From Actinomadura violacea (GTDB lineage Bacteria > Actinomycetota > Actinomycetes > Streptosporangiales > Streptosporangiaceae), in NCBI RefSeq assembly GCF_017573465.1, contig NZ_JAGEPF010000035.1, forward strand, positions 1-64,000: DNA of 64,000 nucleotides, written 5' to 3'. How positions within the stretch are numbered: position 1 is the stretch's first letter; the number at the start of each line of letters is the position of its first letter. Positions 43,089 through 52,126 of this stretch are shown here, piece by piece. Below the pieces are notes generated by a model, which saw nothing but the letters and a program-made list of their open reading frames with translations, searched no databases and was not told the origin of the DNA. The translations under genes and the position numbers were made by a program.

Positions 43089-43439
43089 TCACGCGCCGGG
43101 GGCGTCGTCCGGGCCGAACACCTGCTGGATGGTGCCCTCGCCGTCGCCGACGATCTGGAAGAAGCGCTTGGACAGCTCGATCGCCTCCTCCCGGCTCCGC
43201 ACCTCGACCAGCGCGAAGCCGACGACGGCCTCCTTGGCCTCGGCGAACGGGCCGTCGGTGAGGGTGACCTTGCCGCCGGACGCCTTGATGCGGGTGCCGC
43301 CGGGCTCCAGGCCGCCGGTCGCCAGCAGCACGCCGGCCGCGGACATCTCCGCGATGAACGCGCCCATCTCCGCCATCATCGCCTCGTCCGGCGGGGTCTG
43401 CTGGTCGCCGTCGTCCGTGGTCATCATCATGAAGCGCAT
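43089..43439 (-). CDS. DGPF/YCII-domain protein (companion of ECF42 sigma)
   Basis: A 116-residue YCII-related protein starting MRFMMMTTDDGD. The family-naming DGPF motif occurs in TLTDGPFAEAKEAVVGFALVEV. GGAG stands before the ATG. It precedes the ECF sigma gene by 87 bases on the same strand; such DGPF genes are typical neighbours and targets of ECF42 sigma factors. The biochemical role is unknown; a ferredoxin-like dimer fold is typical. Confidence 0.93.
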   Translation of the reverse strand: MRFMMMTTDDGDQQTPPDEAMMAEMGAFIAEMSAAGVLLATGGLEPGGTRIKASGGKVTLTDGPFAEAKEAVVGFALVEVRSREEAIELSKRFFQIVGDGEGTIQQVFGPDDAPGA

Positions 43440-43712
43440 CGGTGTCTCCGTCCGTCCCGAGCGCCGGGTCCCTCCCGGCCCTCACTGACGCGTCGAGCGG
43501 GGGCGGGCCCGATCGACATCCGCCGCGACTTTTTTCGGGATTTTCTTTCCGGCTCGTATCCTGCCAGGTCAGCGCCGTTACGGCCGCGAGACGCCGGATG
43601 AATCGCCTGAGAATCCCACTAAACGGTTCGTCTCGGTGCATTGGGCAACGGGCCCGCGGACGGGTAGCTTCTCTGCCGAAGGCACGTCGCCGTGCGCCGG
43701 AGGAGGCGTCCC

Positions 43713-44630
43713 GTGGGAGACCCGAGACCCGGTCCGGACGCGCCCCCCGGACCGGTGGAGACCGGCGCGTCCGGCGCGGCCGCGTCCGGGCCGACCGTGC
43801 TGCGGATGGTCGTCGGCGCGCAGCTACGCCGGCTGCGCGAGGCCGCCGAGATCTCCACCGAGGCCGCCGGGTACGAGATCCGCGGCTCGCACTCCAAGAT
43901 CAGCCGGCTGGAGCTCGGCCGCGTCGGGTTCAAGGAGCGCGACGTCGCCGACCTGCTCACCCTCTACGGCGTGGACGACCCGGTCCGCCGCGAGGCGCTG
44001 CTGGAGCTGGCCGAGCAGGCGAACAGGCCGGGCTGGTGGCAGCCGTACGCCGACGTGGTGCCGAGCTGGTTCGAGCCGTATCTCGGCCTTGAGCAGGGCG
44101 CGGTGCTGGTCCGCGTGTTCGAGGTGCAGAGCGTTCCGGACCTGCTGCAGACCGCGGACTACGCCCGCGCGCTGATCGCCGCGCGGCACCCCGGCGCGGG
44201 CGCCGAGGAGATCGACCGCCGCGTCGAGCTGCGGATGCGCCGCCGCCTCGTGCTGGAGCGGCCCGAGCCGGTGCGGCTGTGGGCCGTGCTGGACGAGGCC
44301 GCGCTGCGCCGCGTCGTCGGCGGCCCCGAGGTGATGCGCGGGCAGCTGCGGCACCTGATCGAGATCTCGCGGCTGCCGAACGTCACCGTCCAGGTGCTGC
44401 CGTTCGCCGCCGGCGGGCACGCCGCCGAGAGCGGCCCGGTGACCCTGCTCCGCTTCGCCGAGCCGGAACTGCCGGACGTCGTCTACCTGGAGCAGCTCAC
44501 CGGCGCCCTGTACCCGGACCGGGCGTCCGACGTCACCCGGTACCGGGACGCGCTGAACCGGCTGGGCGTGCAGGCCGAGCCGCCCGCGCGCACCTCCGGC
44601 TTCATCGCGGACCTCCTCGCCGCCCTCTGA
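43713..44630 (+). CDS. Helix-turn-helix regulator with DUF5753 domain (no DUF397 partner)
   Basis: A 305-residue paralogue of the regulator at 9221. HTH: LRRLREAAEISTEAAGYEI then SHSKISRLELGR; DUF5753 domain with VPSWFEPYLGLEQGAVLVRV and VPDLLQTADYARALIAA. The GTG start has CGGAGGAGG six bases upstream. In contrast to its paralogue, no DUF397 gene follows: the next gene is a convergent ABC permease. It may work alone or with a partner coded elsewhere. Confidence 0.92.
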   Translation: MGDPRPGPDAPPGPVETGASGAAASGPTVLRMVVGAQLRRLREAAEISTEAAGYEIRGSHSKISRLELGRVGFKERDVADLLTLYGVDDPVRREALLELAEQANRPGWWQPYADVVPSWFEPYLGLEQGAVLVRVFEVQSVPDLLQTADYARALIAARHPGAGAEEIDRRVELRMRRRLVLERPEPVRLWAVLDEAALRRVVGGPEVMRGQLRHLIEISRLPNVTVQVLPFAAGGHAAESGPVTLLRFAEPELPDVVYLEQLTGALYPDRASDVTRYRDALNRLGVQAEPPARTSGFIADLLAAL

Positions 44631-44654
44631 CGCTCAGCCGCCCTCTGACGCTCA
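44619..44654. repeat. 18-bp exact tandem duplication spanning two convergent stop codons
   Basis: Two exact copies of an 18-base unit (44619-44636 and 44637-44654). The first contains the stop of the HTH gene, the second the stop of the convergent ABC permease. The duplication therefore separates two genes that would otherwise abut. Confidence 0.85.
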
Positions 44655-45404
44655 GCCGCCCCGCCGGAACAACCACGCCCCGCCCGTCAGCGACACCGCC
44701 GCGAACACGGCCGTCACGGCGGCGCCGATCGCGAACGTCCCGCTGGTGTAGTGGCCGAGGTACGCCTGCCGGACGGCGTCCACCGTGTACCGGAACGGGA
44801 CGAACCGGGACGCGCCGTCCAGCCAGCCCGGCGCCAGCGTCATCGGCAGCAGCAGCCCGGACAGCAGCATCAGCGGCATCCCCGCGGTGTTCGCGATCGC
44901 GGCGAACTCCGGCGGCGTCCGCACGTTCATCGCCAGCCCGTACGACAGCGCCGACAGCGCGGCCGACAGCACCGCGACGAACACGAACCCGGCCAGCACG
45001 CCCGCGACCGGCGCCCGCAGCCCGAACGCCAGCCCGAGCAGCACCAGCAGCGCCGCCTGGACCGCGAGCTGCACCACGTCCCGCAGCGTCCGGCCGAGCA
45101 GCAGCGCCGCCGGCCGGACCGGCGTCACCCGCATCCGGTCGATGACCCCCTGGCCGCGCTCCACGATGATGCCGAGCCCGACGTAGGACCCGCCGAGGAT
45201 CGCCAGCTGGACGATCACGCCCGGCACGAACGCCTGCCAGGACGAGCCGTCCACGCCCAGGCTCAGCCGGGTGAGCAGCGGCCCGAACAGGGCGAGGAAG
45301 AGCAGCGGCTGCAGCATGCCGAAGAACAGGTTCGTCTTGGACCGCGTCGTCGCCCGCATGCAGCGGCCGAAGATGACGCCGGTGTCGGCGAGGAGTTCGC
45401 GCAT
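44652..45404 (-). CDS. ABC-2 type export permease (DrrB-like)
   Basis: A 250-residue membrane protein with six hydrophobic segments and the ABC-2 pattern (TNLFFGMLQPLLFLALFGPL, then PLMLLSGLLLPMTLAPGWL near the fifth and sixth helices). GGAGG is placed six bases before the ATG. It starts 14 bases after the stop of its ATPase gene. The pair resembles daunorubicin-type exporters. The divergent TetR protein at 46278 probably controls it. Confidence 0.93.
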   Translation of the reverse strand: MRELLADTGVIFGRCMRATTRSKTNLFFGMLQPLLFLALFGPLLTRLSLGVDGSSWQAFVPGVIVQLAILGGSYVGLGIIVERGQGVIDRMRVTPVRPAALLLGRTLRDVVQLAVQAALLVLLGLAFGLRAPVAGVLAGFVFVAVLSAALSALSYGLAMNVRTPPEFAAIANTAGMPLMLLSGLLLPMTLAPGWLDGASRFVPFRYTVDAVRQAYLGHYTSGTFAIGAAVTAVFAAVSLTGGAWLFRRGG

Positions 45405-45418
45405 GAGGATCCTCCGGA

Positions 45419-46204
45419 TCAGATGGCGACGGGCGCGTGCTCGTCCCGGGCGCCGTGGCCCGTGATGGCGAGGAACGCGTCCTGCAGCGGGGCGGCGGGG
45501 TCGCCCGCGTAGCGGGCCTTGAGGTCGGCGGGGGAGCCCTCGGCGGCGACCGTCCCCGCGTCCACGACGACGATGCGGTCGGCGAGCGCGTCGGCCTCGT
45601 CGAGGTAGTGGGTGGTGAGGAAGACGGTCGTGCCCTGCTCGTCGCGGATCCGGCGGACGAGGTCCCACAGCTCGGCGCGGCTGCCGGGGTCCAGGCCGGT
45701 CGTCGGCTCGTCCAGGAACAGCACCGCGGGCCGGTTGACGAGCCCGAGCGCGATCTCCAGCCGCCGCCGCTGCCCACCCGACAGCGCACCGGTCGGCCGC
45801 TCCATCAGCTCGACGAGCGCCAGTTCCCCGGCGAGCCGCTCCGCCCGCTCCCGGGACTCGGCGCGGCCCAGCCGGTGCAGCCGCCCCTGCGTGACCAGCT
45901 CCTCCCGCACCGAGCACGCCGGATCGAGCCCGCCCGCCTGCGCGACGTACCCGATCGCCCGCCGCACCCCGGCGGGATCACGCCGCAGATCGCAGCCCGC
46001 CACCTCGGCCGCACCGCCGGACGGCGGCAGCAGCGTCGTGAGCATCCGCAGCGTGGTCGTCTTCCCCGCGCCGTTCGGCCCGAGGAACCCCAGGATCTCG
46101 CCCGCCGCGACGGACAGGTCTATGCCGCGCACCGCGTGCACCGGCCCGGACTTCAGCTCGAACGTCCTGGCCAGGCCGCGAGCGCTGATGACGGTCGTGG
46201 ACAT
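45419..46204 (-). CDS. ABC exporter ATP-binding protein (DrrA-like)
   Basis: A 261-residue ATPase. Walker A GPNGAGKTTT (about residue 39), signature LSGGQRRRLEIA, Walker B VLFLDEPTTGLDP and H-loop LTTHYLDEADALAD are complete. The C-terminal part is short, as in DrrA-like proteins. It is the first gene of a two-gene exporter operon, divergent from a TetR gene across a 73-base gap with two operator-like repeats. Confidence 0.95.
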   Translation of the reverse strand: MSTTVISARGLARTFELKSGPVHAVRGIDLSVAAGEILGFLGPNGAGKTTTLRMLTTLLPPSGGAAEVAGCDLRRDPAGVRRAIGYVAQAGGLDPACSVREELVTQGRLHRLGRAESRERAERLAGELALVELMERPTGALSGGQRRRLEIALGLVNRPAVLFLDEPTTGLDPGSRAELWDLVRRIRDEQGTTVFLTTHYLDEADALADRIVVVDAGTVAAEGSPADLKARYAGDPAAPLQDAFLAITGHGARDEHAPVAI

Positions 46205-46226
46205 GCCGCCGATGAAACCACAACGA

Positions 46227-46256
46227 ACTCCAAATTTGCAATCGACTCCAAATTTG
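46227..46256. promoter_or_regulatory. Two TetR-type operator half-sites (ACTCCAAATTTG x2)
   Basis: The 12-base sequence ACTCCAAATTTG occurs at 46227-46238 and again at 46245-46256, exactly 18 bases apart. Each contains the palindrome CAAATTTG. The 73-base gap between the leftward ABC exporter and rightward TetR genes is otherwise GC-rich, so these two AT-rich boxes stand out. Spacing of 18 bases places them on roughly the same side of the helix with two repressor dimers possible. Confidence 0.65.
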
Positions 46257-46277
46257 ATGGCCGCTACAGTGTTCGCC

Positions 46278-46907
46278 ATGGCGGAGGGACTCCGGGAGCG
46301 CAAGAAGCGGGAGACGCGGCGGCGGATCGCGGACGCGGCCGTCGCGCTGTTCGTCGAGCGCGGCTTCGACCACGTGACGATCGCCGAGGTCGCCGCCGCA
46401 GCGGACGTCTCGGTCAACACCGTCTACAACTACTTCGACACCAAGGAGGACCTCGTCCTCCCGCTGCACCACGGCGACCGGCTCGCCGGGATCGTCCGGG
46501 AACGCGACCCCGGCGAGTCCGCGGCGGGCGCCGTCCTGCGCCGCCTCCGCGAGGAGGTCGGCCGCCGCGACCCGTCACTCGGCCTCACCTCCGGCTTCGC
46601 CGGCTTCTACGCGATGATGCGCGCCGCCCCCACCCTCGTCGCCCGCCTCGACGAGATCGCCGTGCGGATGACCGCGTCCCTCACCGACCTGCTGGCCGCC
46701 GAGACCGGCGCCGCCCCCGGCGACCCCGTCCCCGCCCTGGTCGCCGGCCAGATCGGCTGGCTGCACGCGCACGTCCTGACCGAGGTCGGCAAGCGCACCG
46801 ACGCCCGCGAGGATCCGGAGCGGACGGCGGAAGCCCTCCTCGGCCTGCTCGACGCCATAGAGGAGCTGCTAGGCCCCCGGATCCTCGACTATGCCCGCCG
46901 TCACTGA
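46278..46907 (+). CDS. TetR-family regulator of the adjacent ABC exporter
   Basis: A 209-residue regulator starting MAEGLRERKKRETRRRIADAA, with HTH VTIAEVAAAADVSVNTVYNYFDTKEDL. It is divergent from the two exporter genes, with paired CAAATTTG operators between them; this is the standard arrangement for a drug- or metabolite-responsive repressor. Its 3' end overlaps the end of a convergent broken small gene by seven bases. Confidence 0.93.
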   Translation: MAEGLRERKKRETRRRIADAAVALFVERGFDHVTIAEVAAAADVSVNTVYNYFDTKEDLVLPLHHGDRLAGIVRERDPGESAAGAVLRRLREEVGRRDPSLGLTSGFAGFYAMMRAAPTLVARLDEIAVRMTASLTDLLAAETGAAPGDPVPALVAGQIGWLHAHVLTEVGKRTDAREDPERTAEALLGLLDAIEELLGPRILDYARRH

Positions 46908-47266
46908 GAAGACCGACGGGGGCGGAAGTCCAGGAGGAGGGCCGGGCCTATAAGGGCGGCGACCTCCTCGTAGGCGTCGCCGTGGTCGGTGAGGATCCAG
47001 CCGGGCCAGAGGGCGGGGAGGCGGCGCGGATCGAGGGGGAGGTCGGTGGCCCACCAGTCGGCGCGGCGGGCGGGCGCGTCCACGTAGAGGCCGTTCCAGG
47101 GGACGCCCTCCAGGACGGCCGTGTCCGTTGCCTGGTCCTGTGGGACGAGAAGGGCGTCCGGGCCGGCGAGGAGGTCGGTCTAAAGGGTTCGCGCGCCGCG
47201 GTCGCGGGACCAGACGCGGTGTCCCGTGCGGTCGACGATGACGTAGTGGGCGTGGCCTCCGCTCAT
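46901..47266 (-). pseudogene. Small gene interrupted by an in-frame amber codon
   Basis: From an ATG at 47266 the frame reads MSGGHAHYVIVDRTGHRVW, then SRDRGARTL followed by TAG (28 codons). The same frame continues without another stop for 92 codons: TDLLAGPDALLVPQDQATDT, then GVPWNGLYVDAPARRADWWA, DHGDAYEEVAALIGPALL and a terminal TGA. Codon usage and amino-acid character are coding-like on both sides of the TAG, so a 121-residue protein has probably been cut by one point mutation. Alternatives are a base-call error or restart at the GTG at 47083 giving 60 residues. No family recognised. Confidence 0.65.
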
Positions 47267-47307
47267 CGGCTCACCCTAGGGCGGTCGGTGTCGGGGATAG
47301 TGGGGGG

Positions 47308-48573
47308 ATGGGGAACTCGTTCGTCCGGCCCGGATATGCGTGCGCCGATCACTTCCTGGACGTTCCGCTCGACCACGCCGAGCCGGACGGGCCGACGATC
47401 CGGATCTATGCGCGTGAGGTCGTCGCGCCAGGCAGGCAGGACGACGACCTGCCGTGGCTGCTCTACCTCCAGGGCGGACCGGGGAACAAGTCGCCGCGGC
47501 CCGGCGCGATGCCCGCGGCGTGGCTCGCGCGCGCGCTCAAGGAGTACCGGGTGCTGCTGCTCGACCAGCGCGGCACCGGACGCAGCACCCCGCTGAACCG
47601 GCAGACGCTCCCGGCCGATCCGAAGGCCGCCGCCGAGCATCTGCGGCACTTCCGCGCCGACTCGATCGTGCGGGACGCGGAGCTGCTGCGACGGCATCTG
47701 GTCGGCGACCGTCCGTGGAGCGTGCTGGGACAGAGCTTCGGCGGTTTCTGCACCGTGACCTACCTGTCGATCGCGCCGGAAGGGTTGAGCGAGGCGTTCA
47801 TCACCGGCGGTCTGCCGAGCCTGACGGCGACGCCCGACGACTGGTACCGGGCCGCGTACCGGCGGATCGCCGCGGCCAACGAGCGCTACTTCGCCCGCTA
47901 CCCCGGCGACCAGGACGTGGCGCGACGCATCGCCGCGCACCTGGACCGGGCCGACGAGCGCCTGCCGGGCGGCGAGCGGCTGACCGCGCGCAGGTTCCAG
48001 GGAATCGGGATCGGGCTGGGCCATTCCGCGCAGTTCGACAACCTGCACTACCTGCTGGAAGAGGCGTTCATCGGCGGCGACCGGCTCTCCGACACCTTCC
48101 TGCACGGGGTGAACGCGCTCGTGTCGTTCGCCGCGCAGCCGCTGTACGCGCTCATCCACGAGTCGTGCGTCAGCAACGGGACGGCGTCGAACTGGGCCGC
48201 CGCCCGGGTCGTCGAGGAGTTCCCCGAGTTCGCGCCGCAGGCCGACCCGTTCCGCTTCCTGGGGGAGACGATCCTCCCGTCCTTCTTCGAGGAGGACCCG
48301 GCGCTGGCCCCGCTGCGGGAGTGCGCCGACCTGGTCGCGGCGCATGAATGGCCCGCCCTGTACGACCCGGAGCGGCTGGCGTCCACGACCGTCCCGGTGG
48401 CGGCCGCGGTCTACTACGACGACATGTACGTGGACCGCGAGATGTCGATGGCGACGGCCGCGGCGATCCCGGGCATCCGGACGTGGGTGACCAGCGAGTA
48501 CGCGCACAACGGGCTGTCGGCGGACGCGGCCGTCCTCGACCGACTCATCGCCCTGCGCCGCGGCGAGGCGTGA
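47308..48573 (+). CDS. Alpha/beta hydrolase, proline iminopeptidase-like (S33)
   Basis: A 421-residue hydrolase. The oxyanion box is LQGGPGNKSP (family HGGPG), the nucleophile is in GQSFGGFC (about residue 149), and the likely catalytic His is in YAHNGLS near the end. A cap region of about 200 residues separates the two. Length and layout match bacterial proline iminopeptidase/prolyl aminopeptidase-type S33 enzymes, which remove N-terminal proline; some members hydrolyse other substrates. The ATG has a G-rich run just before it. The gene stands alone, with a 217-base AT-richer gap after it. Confidence 0.9.
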   Translation: MGNSFVRPGYACADHFLDVPLDHAEPDGPTIRIYAREVVAPGRQDDDLPWLLYLQGGPGNKSPRPGAMPAAWLARALKEYRVLLLDQRGTGRSTPLNRQTLPADPKAAAEHLRHFRADSIVRDAELLRRHLVGDRPWSVLGQSFGGFCTVTYLSIAPEGLSEAFITGGLPSLTATPDDWYRAAYRRIAAANERYFARYPGDQDVARRIAAHLDRADERLPGGERLTARRFQGIGIGLGHSAQFDNLHYLLEEAFIGGDRLSDTFLHGVNALVSFAAQPLYALIHESCVSNGTASNWAAARVVEEFPEFAPQADPFRFLGETILPSFFEEDPALAPLRECADLVAAHEWPALYDPERLASTTVPVAAAVYYDDMYVDREMSMATAAAIPGIRTWVTSEYAHNGLSADAAVLDRLIALRRGEA

Positions 48574-48790
48574 ACCGGGGCCGGGCATCGCATTCCTTGA
48601 TCCGAAGAACAATGCGTCCGGCGTGGCCGCCAGGCGGGGACGCGGGCCTTACGGGACATCGGCTTCGAGGTTTTCGGTCTGGTGGCCATTCTGTCCAGAT
48701 CATGGGGAAGTACCGGAAATGTTGCGATAAGTAAAAGAAAGTACCTCAGCTCTTGTTGTCCAGGTCGCCGCGCACTGATCATGTGCGGCT

Positions 48791-51700
48791 ATGGGGCAAC
48801 GGGGGCTCGTCGTCAGGCGCATGGCCGCGGACCGCACACTGGTCCTCGCGGCCTGCGCCACCGCGCTGTTCGCCACCACCGTCCTCGCGGCCCTCGTCGG
48901 CTACGCGGGCTCGGTGACGCGGGAGGGACTGCAGAGCACGCTCGCCGAGGCGACGTTCGCCTCGGTCGGCACGACGCTCAGCACCAACGTCCCCGGCGGC
49001 GGCCTCACCACCGCGCAGCACCAGGTCGACGGCGCGCTCAAGCAGATCTACCGGGACGTCCCGCTGACGGTCTCGATGGGCGTCCGCAGCGACTCCTACA
49101 CGCTGCCGGGCCAGGAGAAGATCAGCCACCCCCAGCTCACCGCGTTCGAGACCTACACCGGCATCGAGCGGCACACCCGGCTCACCCAGGGCCGCTGGCC
49201 CTCGCCCGGCGCCGGCGCCGGCAAGGACGCCGAGGTGGAGGCCGCGCTGCCGGCCGCCGCCGCCCGGTCCATGCACGCCGCCGTCGGCGACGTCCTCACC
49301 CTGCACGGCCGCGTCGACAAGAAGTCGGTCGTGCGCGCCAAGGTCGTCGGGTTATTCGAGGTCCCCCGGCCGGACGACTACTTCTGGCAGGGCGACCAGC
49401 TGGCCACCACCGGCGCCGAGCACGGCGACTACACCACCTACGGGCCGTTCGTGGTGCCGCAGGACGTGTTCGCCGCCCGCCTCACCGGCAGCGGCGTCGA
49501 CGTCCGGTGGACCGTCATGCCCGACCTGCGGCACATCGGCACCGGCGACCTGCGCCCCCTCGGCGACCGCGCCGCCCGCAGCGGCGACATCCTCCAGAAG
49601 TCCTCCGGCGGCGCCCAGTACACCGTCGTGACCGCGCTGCCGAAGCTCGCCTCCCAGCTCGCCGACGCGGTCCGCGTCACCCGCTCCACCATGCTGATCC
49701 CGGTGCTCCAGCTGATCCTGCTGGCCGGCTGCGCCTGGATGCTCGTCGCCCGGCTGCTCGCCGACCACCGGCGCGGCGAGGTCGCGCTGCTGCGCACCCG
49801 CGGCCTCGGCATGCGCCAGCTCGCCCGGCTCGGCGTCGCCGAGGGCGCGCTGATCGTGCTGCCCGGCGCGGTCTTCGGGCCGCTGCTCGCCGGGCCGCTG
49901 CTGCACCTGGCCGGCTGGGCGCCCGCGATCCGCGCGTCCGGGCTGCGGCTGGACGCCGGGCCCCTCGTGCCGCTGTGGGGCGTGTCGATCGCCACCGCCG
50001 TCGCCGGCGCCGTCGTCCTCACCGTCCCGACGCTGCGCGGCGCCAACCGCACGTTCGTCGAGGCGCAGGCCGGGATGGGCCGCAGCCGCCGCGGCGCCCT
50101 CGTCGGATCGGGCGCCGACGTGGCGCTGCTGCTCGTCGCCGCGCTCGCGATCTGGCAGCTCACCCGGTACGGCGTGGACGGCACCGGCGCGTCCGGCGGC
50201 GCGTCCGGCGTGGACCCCGTCATCGTGTCCGGGCCCGCGCTCGGGCTGCTCGCCGGCGCCGTCCTGCTGCTGCGCCTCGTGCCCGTCGCGTCCGGCGCCG
50301 CCGAACGGGTCGCCGCCCGCGGCCGCGGCCTCGCCCCCGCGCTCGGCGCCCGCCAGGTCGGCCGCCGCTCGCTGCGCTACGCCGGGCCCGTCCTGCTGCT
50401 GGTCATGGCGATCGCCGTCGGGGTGCTGTCGGTCACCACGATGGCGACCTGGCGCCGCTCGCAGACCGACCAGGCCGACTTCCAGAGCGGCGCGGACCTG
50501 CGCGTCGGCGCCCCGATCGGGGTGGCGGCGCCGACCGCGCTCGGCGCCGGCGGCCGGGTCGCGGCGCTGCCCGGCGTCACCTCCGTGACCGGCGTGCTGC
50601 GCGTCGAGGGCACCATCGGCACCGCGTCCGCGACCATGCTCGCCGCCGACTCCGCGCGGCTCGGGCCGATGCTGCGGATCCGCTCGGACCTGCGGCACGG
50701 CCTGGCGCTCGGCGCGCTGACCGCGGCCCGCCCGAAGGCCCCCGAGCTCACCGTCCCCGGCAAGCCCGGGCGGCTGCTGTTCGACGTGCGGCTGAAGCGC
50801 ACCGGCCCCGCGCCGCCGCTGCCGGACGGGAGCACCGCCCCGCCGCCCGACGCGTACAAGGCCGAGGCGACCGTCGCCGACGCGCACGGCGTGACCGCCC
50901 GCGTACAGCTCGGCGGCATCCGGCCGGACGGCCGCACGCACACCATCGCGGTCGACACCGCCGCCCTCGCCGGGCCCGGCGGCGTGCTCAGCTACCCGCT
51001 GTCCGTCCGCGCCCTGCACTACTCCTACGACGACAACGGCTACAGCGGGCCCCTCGACCTGACCCTGGAGCACGTCCGCGGCGACGGGACCGGCGAGGCC
51101 GCACCGCCCGCCGGAGCGAACTGGGACGTGTTCGCCGAGCCGGTCGACCCCGTCCAGCCCCTCCGGCCGAAGCTGGAGAAGGGGCAGGGGCTCACCGAGC
51201 TCGCGATCCCCGCGAGCCCCCCGGCCGAGCTCGTGTTCGGCAGCCTCCGGCTCGCCAGCGGGATGAACGTGCACGCGGTGCTCAGCAGCGGCGCCGCGCC
51301 GCCCCACGGCGACCAGAACGTGCACCTCCAGCCGGTCGTGCCGGGCATCATCACGAGCGCCGCCGCGTCCCGCGCCAAGGTCGGCGTCGGCGCCACCGTC
51401 ACGCTGAGCACCATCGACGGCGACCAGCCCGTCAAGGTCATCGGGATCGTCGACGCGCTCCCGACGACCATGCCGGGCGACCCCGCCGTCCTCGTCGACC
51501 TGCCCACCCTCGTGCAGACCCGGCTCGCCTCCGGACGCGCCGGGCCCGACAGCACCCGCCCCGGCGAATGGTGGGCGTCGGTCCGCGGCGACCGCACCGG
51601 GCCCGCCGTCAAGGCCGCGAACGCGCACCGCGAGCAGGGCGAGGTCACCGGCGACCGCGACGCGCTGCGGTCCCGGCTGCGCGACGCCCCGCTCGGCGCC

Positions 51701-52126
51701 GCGCTGCAGGGCGCGCTCGTCCTCGGCTTCGGGTCCGCGCTCGCCTTCGCCGTCATCGCGTTCGTGGTGAACGCCGCCGTCACCGCCGGGCAGCGGTCCC
51801 GCGAGTTCGCGGTGCTGCGCGCCCTCGGCGTCCACCCCCGCCAGGTCGCCGGGATGCTCGCCGTCGAGCAGGCGTTCCTGGTCGTGCTCGGCCTCGCCGG
51901 CGGCACCGCGCTCGGCCTCGTCGTCGCGCGGCTGGTCGTCCCGCACCTGGTCGTCGGGGTGCAGGCCACCAAGCCGTACCCGCCGGCCGTCCTGATCGTC
52001 CAGTGGCCGCTGGTCGCGGCGATGCTCGCCGGGACGGCCGCCGTCCTCGGGCTCGTGCTGCCGCCGGTCATCCGGGTCCTGCGCCGCCGCAACGTCGGCG
52101 CCGGACTGCGCGCGGGGGAGGAATGA
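48791..52126 (+). CDS. Large FtsX/MacB-type ABC transporter permease (1)
   Basis: An 1111-residue permease. One N-terminal transmembrane segment (about 17-37) precedes a long external domain (about 40-290). Next come clusters of transmembrane segments (about 295-460 and 505-565), a second large external region, and three helices at the end with the FtsX pattern (QRSREFAVLRALGVHPRQVAG). It starts an operon with another permease and two ATPases. The ribosome site is weak, so the start is provisional. Two FtsX cores in one chain plus big external domains suggest export of, or mechanical work on, an envelope component, such as lipoprotein or peptide release; no evidence decides which. Confidence 0.88.
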   Translation: MGQRGLVVRRMAADRTLVLAACATALFATTVLAALVGYAGSVTREGLQSTLAEATFASVGTTLSTNVPGGGLTTAQHQVDGALKQIYRDVPLTVSMGVRSDSYTLPGQEKISHPQLTAFETYTGIERHTRLTQGRWPSPGAGAGKDAEVEAALPAAAARSMHAAVGDVLTLHGRVDKKSVVRAKVVGLFEVPRPDDYFWQGDQLATTGAEHGDYTTYGPFVVPQDVFAARLTGSGVDVRWTVMPDLRHIGTGDLRPLGDRAARSGDILQKSSGGAQYTVVTALPKLASQLADAVRVTRSTMLIPVLQLILLAGCAWMLVARLLADHRRGEVALLRTRGLGMRQLARLGVAEGALIVLPGAVFGPLLAGPLLHLAGWAPAIRASGLRLDAGPLVPLWGVSIATAVAGAVVLTVPTLRGANRTFVEAQAGMGRSRRGALVGSGADVALLLVAALAIWQLTRYGVDGTGASGGASGVDPVIVSGPALGLLAGAVLLLRLVPVASGAAERVAARGRGLAPALGARQVGRRSLRYAGPVLLLVMAIAVGVLSVTTMATWRRSQTDQADFQSGADLRVGAPIGVAAPTALGAGGRVAALPGVTSVTGVLRVEGTIGTASATMLAADSARLGPMLRIRSDLRHGLALGALTAARPKAPELTVPGKPGRLLFDVRLKRTGPAPPLPDGSTAPPPDAYKAEATVADAHGVTARVQLGGIRPDGRTHTIAVDTAALAGPGGVLSYPLSVRALHYSYDDNGYSGPLDLTLEHVRGDGTGEAAPPAGANWDVFAEPVDPVQPLRPKLEKGQGLTELAIPASPPAELVFGSLRLASGMNVHAVLSSGAAPPHGDQNVHLQPVVPGIITSAAASRAKVGVGATVTLSTIDGDQPVKVIGIVDALPTTMPGDPAVLVDLPTLVQTRLASGRAGPDSTRPGEWWASVRGDRTGPAVKAANAHREQGEVTGDRDALRSRLRDAPLGAALQGALVLGFGSALAFAVIAFVVNAAVTAGQRSREFAVLRALGVHPRQVAGMLAVEQAFLVVLGLAGGTALGLVVARLVVPHLVVGVQATKPYPPAVLIVQWPLVAAMLAGTAAVLGLVLPPVIRVLRRRNVGAGLRAGEE

